Assembly: GCA_000969725.1 (NCBI GenBank)
Contig: JXSR01S003068.1
Strand: one strand, 5' to 3'
From: Ophiothrix spiculata
Lineage: Eukaryota; Echinodermata; Ophiuroidea; Amphilepidida; Ophiotrichidae
DNA: 26,217 nucleotides
Position 1 is the first letter of the stretch, and each line of letters begins with the position of its first letter. Under the pieces are notes generated by a model. It was not told the origin of the DNA, did not search any database, and saw only the letters and a list, made by a program, of their open reading frames with translations. A program made the translations under genes and the position numbers. Shown one piece after another: positions 9,702 to 20,518 of the stretch.

Positions 9702-10587
9702 AAGACTCCCAAAAAAGTATCGCCTCATCTCGAAAAAATGGCCCATGCGCCAATACGGTACTTGCAAACGTAATTTAAAGAATTTGTGTACAAGCTCTGA
9801 AATTTCAGCTTTCATTTGACACCTTATTTTTGACAATTGACTGAGAAACATTGAAGTTATGAACTTTTAAAACCCTCGAGGTCGATTTTTAAAAGTTGCA
9901 AATTTCATCTTTCTACTGTACAAACCAGAAACGCAAGAGTAAGGATGATAATGAGGTGAGTTTAGTTCCTTGAACACGCGGCCATTGGTATCTAAACATT
10001 ATCCATCAAAAATGATCAAGATATGGATTTTTTCATTGATTTTTCATTAATTCATTGTTATAAATAATGAAAAACGACATAAAACGAGAGAAACGACATT
10101 CAATTGGTAGTCATTGCTGACATTAAAGACATGGCGCAGGTACCAGACCACACAGAGGACGAATAACGGCGCGCGATTAATGCTAGTGTTGAATCTGAGC
10201 TTTTATATTGTTTCTCATCATTAATAAAATGAAAAAAGAACCAATATCTTGATGGATGATGGTTAGAATCCAATGACATATGGTTTATAAAAAACGCGAG
10301 CTTCAGTGACCAAACTCACCCCATCTTGATCCCCGGTCTAGATCCTTAGGTCTGCGCTACTGGTTTGTACAGTACAAACAATGAAATTAGCAACTTTTAA
10401 AAATTGCCCTTGAGGGTTTTAAATGTTCATAACTTCAGTGTTTCTCAGTCAATTATCAGAAATAAGGTGTCAAATGAAAGCTGAAATTACAGCGCTTGTT
10501 CACAATATCTTCAAATTCCGTTTGCGACTACCGTATTGGCGCACGAGCCATTTTTTCGAGACGAGGCGATACTTTTTTGGGAGTCTT
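9702..10587. mobile_element. 886-bp foldback element with arms of about 370 bp
   Basis: The left arm (9702 to about 10070) and right arm (about 10201-10587) are reverse complements over nearly their whole length, with many substitutions and small indels. The tips AAGACTCCC and GGGAGTCTT are exact, and matching landmarks include AAAAAAGTATCGCCTC, CAGCTTTCATTTGACACC, CTGTACAAACCAG and CCATCAA. Only about 130 bp separates the arms. TA on each side (9700-9701, 10588-10589) fits a TA target-site duplication and thus Tc1/mariner-type mobilisation (inference). No protein is encoded. Arm divergence is visibly greater than in the 215-656 MITE, so this insertion is probably older. A transcript would fold into a very long imperfect double strand. 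Confidence 0.9.
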
Positions 10588-10589
10588 TA

Positions 10590-11244
10590 TTAGATTTATA
10601 TAGTAGGCCTAGAATAAATCCAAAATAAAATGCACAAGTTTCTTTTTTTGGAACACTTCAGTAGTGGTGATAAGTAATTAGAATCACTGTACGGATATAC
10701 CATTATTTTTAAGCTTTTTTAAACCGTTTCTATTTCTAGATGAGCCACTGAAGCTTCCACCAAAAAATAAATTCGACTAAATCTATCAATGGAGTACAGA
10801 AATGTCCCAATCTACATGAATTTATTAATGAATTACGATGAAGCAAAGCATACTGGTATTAGAGCTTCCCATAAATCTATTAATGAAGTACGATATTTCG
10901 TGTGTTTAATCAAAATTGTATTGACATCAAAACAAGTATTCAATGTAATTTTAGCAATTAAAAAGTGATTGATAAAAAAAAAATCTATTATTAGTATTAA
11001 CTATTACTATTATTTCAATAAGAGATAATTGCAGATAATAATTGATTTGAATTCAAATCCTTCAAATTTTGTTAAAGAAGTCGACCTTGAAAAGGTGTCG
11101 TTATTATAGAGTGTAATGTTATCCCCCTGTTGTGTCGTACATGGTGATTTAGGCATTTAGGATTTTAAAGCTTCTGTTTTAAGGACTAGGGGTGAAGGAT
11201 ATTTGTCAAGATTGATATGTGAAAAGCAAAACATAATATAGTCA
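10590..11244. other. Non-coding stretch with degenerate short repeats
   Basis: Three related sequences, close to AAATCTATTAATGAAGTACGA, occur at about 10779-10800, 10818-10840 and 10873-10895. Spacing is uneven, so this is an old, decayed repeat rather than a clean tandem array. Otherwise I recognise nothing. Confidence 0.5.
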
Positions 11245-11275
11245 AGAAAAAATATGCATCTCTGAGGCTAAAAAT
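11245..11275. repeat. Inverted copy of the 31-bp sequence at 4680-4710
   Basis: Exact reverse complement of 4680-4710. It is followed 78 bp later by the inverted-end element at 11353-11619. Confidence 0.8.
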
Positions 11276-11352
11276 GTTTTTTAAGTTGCCAAGTACATCT
11301 TAAAAGACATGAGTAAATTGATAAGAAACAAACAATATCAATACAAAAGCAG

Positions 11353-11619
11353 TGTCTCCAATAAGGGATCCTCTCCAAATTATCCCTTTGAAATAAAAGG
11401 TACCCCTTAAGCTCCCTTTAAACACAATCCCTTATGAATGTAATGTTATTCTTTTTATTTCTACTTGAAAATTATGGAATCCATTCTTTAAGACTCCCCG
11501 ATATCCTTGTACAATTAATAACCCAAGAGGATTCCCATTTTCTTTTAAACAAACAAAACTAAAGTTAAAGGGAGCTTAAATTTTAAAGGAACAATTTGGA
11601 GAGGATGCCTAACAGGAGT
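11353..11619. mobile_element. 267-bp MITE-like element with about 50-bp inverted ends
   Basis: The left end contains ATCCTCTCCAAATT and then AAGCTCCCTTTAA. The right end, reversed, contains the same two motifs in the same order with comparable spacing. The outermost bases (TCTCC.../...GGAGT) also match partly. The inside is AT-rich and non-coding. Outer boundaries are approximate because the tips are diverged, and no target-site duplication is clear. Confidence 0.7.
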
Positions 11620-11620
11620 C

Positions 11621-12044
11621 CGGGTTTAATTGAACTACACAGAATAAGTCGCAATCAATGATTTATTGATCACACATGTACAAGTACGTTCTACAAAATT
11701 GAAGAGTAGCTAGGACACTCAGTAACACGGACCCTGAATTTTAATACAACGGGTATTTTGACAAGGTTACCACCCTGTACTAAAAATGCGATGTCTAGAG
11801 ATCAGCTGTGTATCAAAATCGACTTGGTGTTCGTTAAAATCTCACATACGGCATCGCATTTGACTTTGTATTTTCAGATAGGGTATCAAACTCAAAACAT
11901 TGTTGGATTAGTAGTTTTGGTGTCTAAATTGCCAATATAAATCCTACAATGTCTATTAAAGCTTCTTGACATTATTTAGATAGTGAGCAATTACATTATA
12001 CTTATTTTTTAACAATCATATCACAATATGGTCTCAAATCGTCA
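11621..12044. other. Non-coding stretch with a weak inverted pair
   Basis: AAATGCGATG (about 11785) and CATCGCATTT (about 11852) are exact inverted 10-mers with only loosely similar surroundings. This may be a decayed element. The overlapping 60-codon frame (11758-11940) shows no recognisable feature. Confidence 0.4.
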
Positions 12045-12224
12045 TGTGAGTGCAAGAAAGTCGTATCTGCAATGACTGCCCTAAGTAATAATTATTATAT
12101 TCATAAAACACCTTGTCACACGAATGTGAAAAATCCCTTGAAATTTCCATGTCTGATCCAAGGCTTGCAATGATAAATTTATGAAAAAGGCAGCTATTGG
12201 AGATACGACTTTCTTGGTATTCAT
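12045..12224. mobile_element. MITE family A, copy 2 (diverged right end)
   Basis: The left end TGTGAGTGCAAGAAAGTCGT and onward to 12080 matches the left end of the element at 2769-3022 almost exactly. GGCAGCTATTG (from 12189) marks the matching right arm. The last dozen bases of the right tip are degraded (GGTATTCAT where the family has GCACTCACA). The interior GTGAAAA...AAATTT segment also matches copy 1. This copy lacks the 65-bp hairpin. Two overlapping minus-strand frames here are incidental. Confidence 0.75.
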
Positions 12225-13134
12225 TTGAACAGGTATGGTATCCATTGTCTTTGATCTGCTGACACAACCAAACAATGTGTATACTTTATATGCTGAAAAA
12301 TGAACAAAATTTATTGAAAGATAAGACAGATATATGCTAAATTTTTTAAGGTGATCTATAGATCTAAAAATCATGAAATCAGATCAGACAAAAACGCATT
12401 TTCTGTTTAGGGACACCCGATACAAAAATAAAGCTTCAGCATTTGTAACAACGTATAAGAAGCATCTGCACTCACAATGTATCTATTATTTGGCGCAATG
12501 CTGCCACCACAGTTTACTAACGTAAATCACGATATTTGCATTCATATTGATGTAGTTATCTGATATGTATCTGCTATTTCAATGGTACTTTAAGCGCACA
12601 AACATTAGTGGAGCCTGGGCATATTCCAAGCAAACATTAGACATTATTAGTAAGGGCCGGTTTTTATTTTTTCGTGGGCAACAATATATATGGTGCGACA
12701 AGTATTCGCTCTGAAAACATTTCCAATAGTCAAATGTATTTTCTAATAATATCGCAGAATTTATGATAAAAAACATTTTCTCCATTAAAAAAATCAGGAA
12801 TAAATTTGACTGAATGGTTTTAATCACACCTATATTTCAGATGAAATTGCAATATTCATTTGTTTGTCTGTTTGTTCGTTGGTTATCCATGTCCTTGTGG
12901 TCACTTTTAATTGTCAAAGCTTGAAACTAAAAAGGAAAGTGACTTTCTGAAAGAAGCTCAAAAATTTCTATTCTTTTATAAATGAGACAAAATTGTACAA
13001 GTAACCAAACAGAGCTGTGGGAAAGCAACTGATCACTACATTGTATATTGATGTATCAACACCATATTACTTTCACAAATGGTACAAATTGGCACGATGT
13101 GTGGAGGATGGAATCAATTGGGTGATATCGACTA
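12225..13134. other. Non-coding stretch, no recognised element
   Basis: A degenerate TTTG/TTCG run at about 12858-12883 is the only feature noted. The minus-strand 82-codon frame (12579-12827) has no recognisable motif. Confidence 0.5.
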
Positions 13135-13566
13135 CATATGTGACCGTCCAGCCCGTATGAGCAGTAAATGCCAGAAACTTCATTTTGCGCTACAGGTGAA
13201 AATACATGTCAAGGTCATAATTTGCCGAAATTGATTTTTTGACAGATTCACAATCCTAGTACTTACTATAAAATACCAGCAAAGTTTCATTTCAAGGAAA
13301 TGATAGCAAATGTGAAAAAAATTGGCGTTTTCTTAAGACGATCAACAGAAAATATAGGGCTTACTAATCTTTGAACGCGTTTATCTCAGTTATACATTTT
13401 ACTCCCTGACAACCTTTGATGGACCATAACTTAACTTCTGGAAATCGTGTGAAGTTCATTATGGTGTCATTTTAATCCTTAAATCATGGTCTTTGCAAAT
13501 AATTAAAAAACTGATAATGACAAGAGCTGGCATTTACTGCTACTTTTGGCTTGACGGTCTCATATG
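13135..13566 (+). mobile_element. 432-bp MITE family C, copy 1
   Basis: The left end CATATGTGACCGTC... and reversed right end CATATGAGACCGTC... match for about 37 bp, both ending at GCAGTAAATGC. A 9-bp direct CATATGTGA occurs at 13135-13143 and 13561-13569. It could be a target-site duplication, or follow from the CATATG tip being its own complement. The family has a second, diverged, same-orientation copy at 20126-20518. Shared internal landmarks include GCGCTACAGGTGAAAATA, GCAAAGTTTCATTTCAA, CAACAGAAAATATAGG, TGACAACCTTT and CATGGTCTTTGCAAATA. The overlapping 111-codon frame (13493-13828) straddles the right end and is therefore unlikely to be a gene. Confidence 0.85.
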
Positions 13567-16500
13567 TGATGGCTCACCTCAAACGGGGGGGATTTTGCAG
13601 ATTATATCAATTTTAATTTTATCATTTTATCTGTTACAACATTTGCTAAGCTTTAAAATGACACCTTACTTGTTGAAATTGATCAAGCCGATCAAATTTT
13701 ACAACAGAAAATATGCTGGAAATTCGTATTATTTTTTTATTTTTAGCTGCCTATTTTCATTAGTTTCTCGAAAAGTGTTCTGTCGCAAAGTCCCCCTTTT
13801 CGGGGTGAGTCATCACATATTGGTATGAAGTATGGAAAGCCAAATTGGACAAGGTTGTCTCAGAGTGAAATGCCATTCTAGTCAAAACTGAAAAAATGAA
13901 ATCTAGGACATGGAGTCCATGAAGTCATGGAACTCAAAGGCATATTACTTAGTAGCATGAGCATAAATTGGTTTTTCGAGGGCGCTGTTCAAATTTGTAT
14001 TGCCAATAAAATTGAAACCGAATGAATTTCTTACCTGTATGACATGTGGCACCATTACCAGTTTAATTCAATCGACAAGGTTAGCTCTTTAGAGCTCTTA
14101 AAAATGTTGTTTTGCTTTAGAGTTTTAGTTTTCATTGTTGACTGGAGAATTGAAACCACGGTTGAAGCCCAATTTGATAGATTTGGACAAGTCTTTGGCA
14201 GAACTGTCAAAATGGCTATTCCAAAGTTTACTTATGAGTAGCGCGGATTCATACAAGACAACACACAACCTAGAGGAAATTGGGCAATAACTTAATAACA
14301 CTTTTAGTCATTTTTAAGCTGCGAGAAAACCAACTAGTCTTCCAAGGCAGTCTGGTACACTGTATGGCAAAGAGAAGCGTCAAGACAAAAGTGTGAAAGT
14401 GTGTAAAAGGTTCAAGCTAAAATTGCTCCGATGAAAAGAGAAAACGATAATGAATGAATTGTTTGCTTCATAGATTATTTTAGTAATACAACATTTTTAT
14501 TTTTTGTAAAAGAGTTCGTGGAAAGAAATAAAAAACATATATTCTAATAAAATAATGATCAATTGAGATTGGTGGTTAATTGTCAACCGTGGTTGTATAA
14601 TTTTTCATGATTAAAAGCGAATTAAATTAAAGTGTTTTAATTTCAGATTGTGGCTAATTGAAAAGTTTATACCATAGCTGTATACAAAATGATGAAACAA
14701 TGCATTAAATCTGAATCATGTTCTTTATGGCACCCCCTGTATAATACTTTCCCTTATTACTTCTCAATATACGTCTTATAAGCTTACTTAAACACACAGC
14801 ATTACATGCAGTACACATCAACCAATTATCTTTAACTTTTCCCGGAAGATATGGTACATGATACACGCGATTTACTCGTTAATATCAAAATGTATTAGTT
14901 TGTTCAGAAGGGACAATTAATGGCCGAAGCCGACACAGTGCTTCAAGCACTTATCTTTAATCATTTTAATTTGCCTTTAAATTGAATCCTGATCTGTTTA
15001 AGGTATATACGTAAGTGCATTTTATTGTCATTTATAATTAAAGTGAAGTGTTCATAATGAATTTCTATCTGGCGTGCTGATTGATGCTTCTATCTGTTTT
15101 TAAAGTGTGTGTGTATTATTGAGTGGAAGAGAATTATGTTTTGTTTTTCTGATTTATTTATCGAAACAAAATAAATATGTAAGAGATTAATACAGTACAA
15201 ATACACACTTTGGTTATCTACGTTACAAAACGGACATTATTGCGTATATTCATAATTTGTCGATAGAAAATCTATTACGTTTCATATTGTTTTAACACTC
15301 TGCTTAAGACATGGAGTTCTTTTTTTCTTCATTTAGAAATAGAAACTTTGGTTATTAGACCCAACATGACTAGGGACAATTCCATACAGAACTTTCAAGA
15401 ATTTCTTTACTGTTATTCAACACTTTATGTAATTGTCATTACTAGTAAATCAGAGATGTAAGTAGCAAGAGATACTTTATATGACCATTCCCAATTGTAA
15501 AATAAATTAATAATGTAAGTAACAGGGGGTTATTTGGACGACATTTCAAACAATAATATATCAATCCACTATTTGTCGTTTTATTTATTTATCGGAAATG
15601 TTCCCGATGTATGATGGAAAGGTCCAAATTATCCAGAGTCCGCGTAATTCAAACGTACGTGTGTGTCATGACTCAAAATACATTGTGTCATGGTTCATGC
15701 GTCAAAGCCTTCCAAATGTCGGAAGATATTCCGTCATGAATAAGCAACTATGCCTTACATTTTTAATGAAATCTCAAGAATGTAGGATAAAATATCAAGT
15801 AAGTCATGAAATTTTGTTTGAGAGAACGGTTAAACTTAATTCAACGTGTTTATTCATCTTTCAATGTAATGGTGTTAAAATGATTTGATGATATTTAAGC
15901 TTCTAGGCCATTATTTCTTTTTATCATATAGCTAATAGAACAACATCTGTCAAATTCTAAACTAGATAATTAACCCATTTTTGCAAGTTAATTAAAATGG
16001 TAACTTGCAAGCATGTAGTACTAGTAGTTACATAAGAGGTCAAACATGACAGGAATAATCCGGTGACGAATATACCGTATAAACTCAGTATATGTCACGT
16101 CATGTTTTGCTTCAAACTAATAATCAAGTAAAAGCGCCATCAATATTTTCTTCATTCTTATCAGTGTCAAGGAGCAACAAATTATCGCACACCCTTTAAA
16201 ACGTCTCAGTTTATAGCATAACGCACTATAATGAATTATGATAACCTTTGATATTGAAAATGACCGTGTTTTATTAGCTGCCGATTTTACAGTAATACGT
16301 ATTCAAGATTATAAATTGACCAGTAAAATTATTATAAGCTTTCAAACAGCTTGTGTAAATAAAAAGCCAAATTCGTTCGTCCTTCCCCTTATTATCACAA
16401 TGAATTCTATAAATTATTTCTCGGAATTTGTATGGTGCAATATCACAAGCTGCTGCCCAATGGCACGTTCACGTTTGCCCGATGTAACTGCATAGTCCCT

Positions 16501-16829
16501 GTCTGCCCTATAATAATCACACTTTCAATATAAAATCCCCAATATCGTTCAGGTCGACGAAATAATTACATATAAATGATTGACTTAATACTTTACCCGA
16601 GATACTTTACCTGGTAGCCACCTGATTCTATTCTAGACCACAAGGCATGAAATCAAATTCTTTTACATTTCAAACAATGGAAAGACAGAATAGGCTACAC
16701 TAAAAACTAGAGTACAGTATTAAACACATATCAGTATTATTCTCACATTCAACAAATTCATTTTTGATCACCCAGTAAGGCTCACCATGAAATAATATTT
16801 AAAATGCTATTTTCATACCTACTTGCTAC
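13567..16829. other. 3.3-kb AT-rich non-coding stretch, no recognised element
   Basis: I searched by eye for inverted ends, tandem repeats and coding frames and found none I would defend. Frames at 14044-14241, 15598-15888 and 16238-16495 (65-96 codons) lack signal peptides, membrane segments or known motifs. TTTTAATTTCAG near 14640 looks like a splice acceptor, but no open exon of convincing composition follows it. Confidence 0.5.
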
Positions 16830-17257
16830 GAATATTCATTGTATTTTCTTTGACTCTATGACGGAAAAGTCTTTAACATGCTCTTCTCTACCCATCCACC
16901 AACGTGTTCGAGTTACATGAACTACATTTTAAGAGCTTTTATATCTTACATATTTAAAACCGTCTCATTGTTGATCGGTCGATAACATGAAGATTTATAA
17001 GCCAGGTGATATTCCCAGGTTTTAAAATACTTAATATTCTTATAGACTAGATATACCGGTTAGTATTTGAGTTTGAGTGTGCTGTTTGCATTAAATAAGT
17101 GGTTTGTCCCAGCTAAGCTTTGAATTGAAAATAAGCTTATAGCCCTGCATAACATGTTTGTATGAATGACCTGATAATACTCTAGCTTGAAGATGAACTG
17201 ATGCATGTTAGGACACACATGTGGACTGAATACCTGAGACATTAAGAGTTATCTTAA

Positions 17258-17625
17258 GGGCCTCCCCAAACGACGGTGGCCATTCCTCACAAACTGATAT
17301 CCCGCCGCAGTATCGGACGTTAAATTTCAATACGAGAAAAGTAATTCTTCGAATAAACTTGAATTACTTTGCTATGAATGGGGTTCATACATGAACCCCA
17401 GCGGATTTAGAATAATATACTAACGTGTGTCACTATATGAGCACTTTTAATATTTTATATGAATAAAGGTAAAAATATGAGTTTTGTAATTGTTCTCAAT
17501 ATCAATGCGCCAATAGAAAGACACGTAAAATGTACCCTAAATTTGCGTTTTCGAAATCCCTAGTCCATAAATTTAGTAGCTTCTTCTAAATCTGCATGAT
17601 CGCGGCCACCCCCGCCAGGGCCTCC
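17258..17625. mobile_element. Possible GC-ended insertion flanked by GGGCCTCC
   Basis: GGGCCTCC occurs in direct orientation at 17258-17265 and 17618-17625, and GGTGGCC (17275-17281) and GGCCACC (17604-17610) are inverted just inside. This segment has no counterpart in the duplicate at 19039-20117. An 8-bp direct repeat around GC-rich inverted termini would fit a non-autonomous hAT-like element, but the inverted ends are short and gapped. Inside are two hairpins: AAGTAATTC/GAATTACTT (17339-17369) and TGGGGTTCAT/ATGAACCCCA (17379-17400). The insert reading is inference. Confidence 0.4.
17379..17400. repeat. 22-bp palindrome, 10-bp arms
   Basis: TGGGGTTCAT and ATGAACCCCA are exact reverse complements separated by AC. 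A second hairpin with 9-bp arms (17339-17347 and 17361-17369) lies 9 bp upstream. No role is inferred. Confidence 0.8.
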
Positions 17626-17854
17626 ACTAAAAAAAAAGAGTTTCATGGTGGTCAACAAAGAAGCAGTGTGATTTACATTTTGAAGAGCGAGTTACACAAT
17701 ACAATTTCAATTGATTTCCTTGATGCATGTACTTAACATAAAATGTTTGAATATTAAGAAAATGTACTCAAATTTTGGTTCAAAACAGGGACAAATCAAA
17801 TTTTGACACCTTTGTTGCTTAAAAGGGACAATGGACAATATAGGATCATCATAA

Positions 17855-18430
17855 TCATCTGTCGACCGCGGAGCAGGCGACTACAAGTTTTCTCCAACTA
17901 CAACGGTCCTGAACCATTTCAGCTAACGTTTTGGGGCTCAGTATGCACTCTGTATCATTAATAAGGTGCTGGATATATTGCAGAAAAAGGGTTCGTTGTC
18001 TTCCTGGTTTCCTTTTCCCATGTAGTGGAATGTATAATGCATGGTTCATCTTCTGGCATCTGGAGCACATGGCTCAGGAATCTGAGCTGATGAGACCTAA
18101 CTTTCTCCACTAGTGGTGAAGCCTGTGCCAGATCATATATGGAAGCATTGGTCACTCTGTCGATCCTTTTGATGCCGAGCGTAATTCTGTAACAAGAGGT
18201 ACCATAGGCATTGATCTTATTTTCCATTGCTTTGGTTAGGACCAATGATTCGCAGCCATATAACAGGACAGTGACACAAGCTGTATTGAAGAGCTTGACC
18301 TTAGTGGAGAGAGTGATATTAAGGGATCTCCGCTGTTTTCAAAATATTGCCCAAGCAAGGTCCTTCCTTTTCTCAAAATCTCCACTGCTGGATGCCATCA
18401 TAGAGAATAAGCTATGGCAAATACATTGAA
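17855..18430 (-). pseudogene. Non-LTR retrotransposon fragment: C-terminal tail of the reverse transcriptase ORF
   Basis: Read on the minus strand, the translation shows the tail typical of animal LINE-type polyproteins downstream of the reverse transcriptase core. In order these are LFNTACVTVLLYGCES, then YRITLGIKRIDRVTN, then RSHQLRFLSHVLQMPEDEPC, then GKRKPGRQRTLFLQ, then MVQDRCSWRKLVVACS before a TGA stop at 17855-17857. The copy is dead. There is an in-frame TGA at 18339-18341, and a frameshift near 18040-18055 moves the last third into another frame. The catalytic reverse transcriptase core and endonuclease are absent, which fits the 5' truncation usual for LINE insertions. Just past the stop, ATGATTATGATGAT resembles the simple-repeat 3' ends of some LINEs. 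It lies inside duplication unit 1 only, so it probably inserted after that duplication. The clade cannot be named from this tail. Confidence 0.88.
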
Positions 18431-19038
18431 ATGATCAGAATTGATCACAAAAAAAGCCTTAATAAAGTAGAATCGGACCCGACTACACTTTATGGAGTAG
18501 TGAAGCTCAAAATAAAATAATATTCAAAAGCTTCCACTTGGTAAAGTTTACCACTTTAACATACACCTTTACACTTTACTCCTTACATTTTTAATATACG
18601 CTTTTCTTCTTTAGTCTCACTCTTAAGCTAATTTATGTTACTGCGGTTAGGTGCTTTGGAAGGTTTTAAATGTTCGTATTGCCTAAGAGAGTTGAAGTAA
18701 GTCAAATCTGACTAGAGTGGAGTATATGGAATGGGTAAGTGCTTTTGTCCCAGTTTTATCCAGCATTTAGAATGGTATAATGGCAAGATGTTAAAGTTTC
18801 GCCGTATTATAATGATTTTGAGTGATCCATAGCATTATTGTTAAAGTACAAGATTTAAATAGATTTTCACATTTTACACACCTCAAAAAGAAGCAGAAAC
18901 ACTTGCAGAAAAATAAATTAATAAATAGTTTGATAATTAACATTGACTTTTATTTGGTAATATAAAAAAAATGTTATTTGGTTCAGCGTCGATATGATAT
19001 GGAAAATTGTTGCGTTATTTAAAAGTACACTGCGTAAA

Positions 19039-20117
19039 GAATATTTATTTTATTTTCCTTGACTCTATGAAGGAAAAGTCTTTATCATGCTCATCCCTAC
19101 CCATCCGTCAATGTGTTCGAATTACTTGGACTAAATTAAGAGCTTTTATATCTTACATGTTTAAAACCATCTCATTGTTGATCGGTCGATAACATGAAAA
19201 TTTATAAGCCAGGTGATATTTCCAGGTTCTGAAATGCTTAATATTCTTATAGACTAGACCATGCCGGTAAGCATGAGCTTGAGTGTACTGTTTGCATTAA
19301 ATAAGTAGTTTTATCCCAGCTTAGCTTTGAATTTTAAACAACCTTTGTCCTTAAGAATATTTTGATATTTTCAAAGGCTTATTTGTATGGATGTCCTGAT
19401 AGCACTATTGCTTACAGATGAAGTGGTGCATGCTAGGCAGGTTGATGCTAGGACATACGAGGACATGTGGACTGAATGCCTGATACAAAAAAGTCATTTT
19501 AAGGATACTTAAAAGAAATGCGTGATATTTCCTTTACTTTGTTCAGTTCTTGAAAGACAGTGTCCAAGATGGTAGTATAATATACTTTAACATTCCTGGC
19601 TTCCATAAAACATAAATTTTAATCTAGATTTGCATTATTCCTCCACTATTTTCTAACGAATTAAGAGTGTTGAGATTATTTATTACCAAAGATCTCTTTT
19701 ATTTCAATTGTGTCAGTTGTTTTCAAAAGCTTTTACTAATTACATTCTTATTTGCTGATGACGTAGACCTTAGTTTTTATTTATTTGTTATTTATTTATT
19801 TGTCTGATTATTTAATTTAACTCTTTGGCTTATTTATTATGTTACTATAGTTTCCCTTAGAATTGTAGAAAGAATTACCAAGTTAAGTGCTTTGACGGGT
19901 TTTTAAATCTTGATATAGCCTAACAGGATTAGAGTGGGTAAAATCAGAATAGAGTGAAGCAATTGAAATTGGCCAAGTGCTTTTGTCCTAGTTTTATCCA
20001 CATTCGGAATGGTATAATTGGTAAGATGTGGAAGTTTTGTCGTATTTTGATGCTTTTACATTCGAGTGACCCACAGCATTATTTGTACCGATAGAAAGAC
20101 TAGAATACTAAATAGAA
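19039..20117. repeat. Local duplication, unit 2
   Basis: This is the same-orientation counterpart of 16830-18862 without its two large inserts. It carries small private insertions, for example about 35 bp near 19330-19365 and about 30 bp near 19845-19880. Divergence is moderate by eye, so the duplication is not recent. The junction between the copies (18863-19038) shows no clear repeat. Copy 2 of MITE family C starts 9 bp beyond its right end. Confidence 0.8.
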
Positions 20118-20125
20118 TAAATTTT

Positions 20126-20518
20126 GACTGTCCATTTTAAACGAGCCGTAAATGCAGCAAATCGCGCTACAGGTGAAAATATGTGTCCGAGTCGTAATTT
20201 GTCGAAATTGATTTTTGACAGATTCATAATTCCTATGCTTACTTCAAAACAGAAGCAAAGTTTCATTTCAAGAAAATGATCGGAAATATGAAATATATCT
20301 ATATCTTTTGAGGACACTCAACAGAAAATATAGGACTTCGTTATCTTTAAACGCGTTATCAGTTATGTATTTTACTCCTTGACAACCTTTAACGGACCGT
20401 AACTTCTGAAAATTGAGTGAAGTTTATTGAGGTTTCATTTTAGTCCTTATGACATGGTCTTTGCAAATAGGTGAAAATGACAATAGGCTGCATTTACGGC
20501 TGGTTTTGGGTGTACGGT
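20126..20518 (+). mobile_element. MITE family C, copy 2 (diverged)
   Basis: Same orientation as 13135-13566 and similar along its length, with numerous substitutions and small deletions. The ends GACTGTCC...CCGTAAATGCAGC and its inverse GCTGCATTTACGG...GTACGGTAAC form its own inverted repeats, but the outer CATATG tips of copy 1 are missing. No clear target-site duplication. The minus-strand 69-codon frame across it is incidental. Confidence 0.8.

Larger units (their letters stand above)
16830..18862. repeat. Local duplication, unit 1 (enlarged by two inserts)
   Basis: Subsegment 16830-17258 matches 19039-19503, and subsegment about 18615-18862 matches about 19817-20117, in the same order and orientation. 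Landmarks include TTGATCGGTCGATAACATGA, TATAAGCCAGGTGATATT, ATTCTTATAGACTAGA, GTGCTTTTGTCC and AGTTTTATCCA. The intervening DNA in unit 1 is longer because it holds a GC-rich segment of about 370 bp (17258-17625) and the retrotransposon fragment of about 576 bp. Removing both leaves about 1.09 kb, close to the 1.08 kb of unit 2. No coding frame is conserved between copies. Confidence 0.8.

Noticed and set aside
12034..12374. Two overlapping minus-strand frames of 77 and 97 codons as genes
   Set aside because: Both overlap the diverged MITE at 12045-12224 and have no recognisable motif.
13493..13828. 111-codon plus-strand frame as a gene
   Set aside because: It begins inside a MITE, crosses its right terminal repeat and shows no domain. 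The diverged MITE copy at 20126-20518 does not preserve the frame.
14044..14241. 65-codon frame with a slightly RNA-binding-domain-like stretch (FDRFGQVFG)
   Set aside because: It is too short, with only one suggestive segment and none of the other conserved motifs expected. Probably chance.
17339..17400. Bacterial rho-independent terminator from the two adjacent hairpins
   Set aside because: No T-tract follows and no gene precedes. The surroundings are animal-type repeat DNA.
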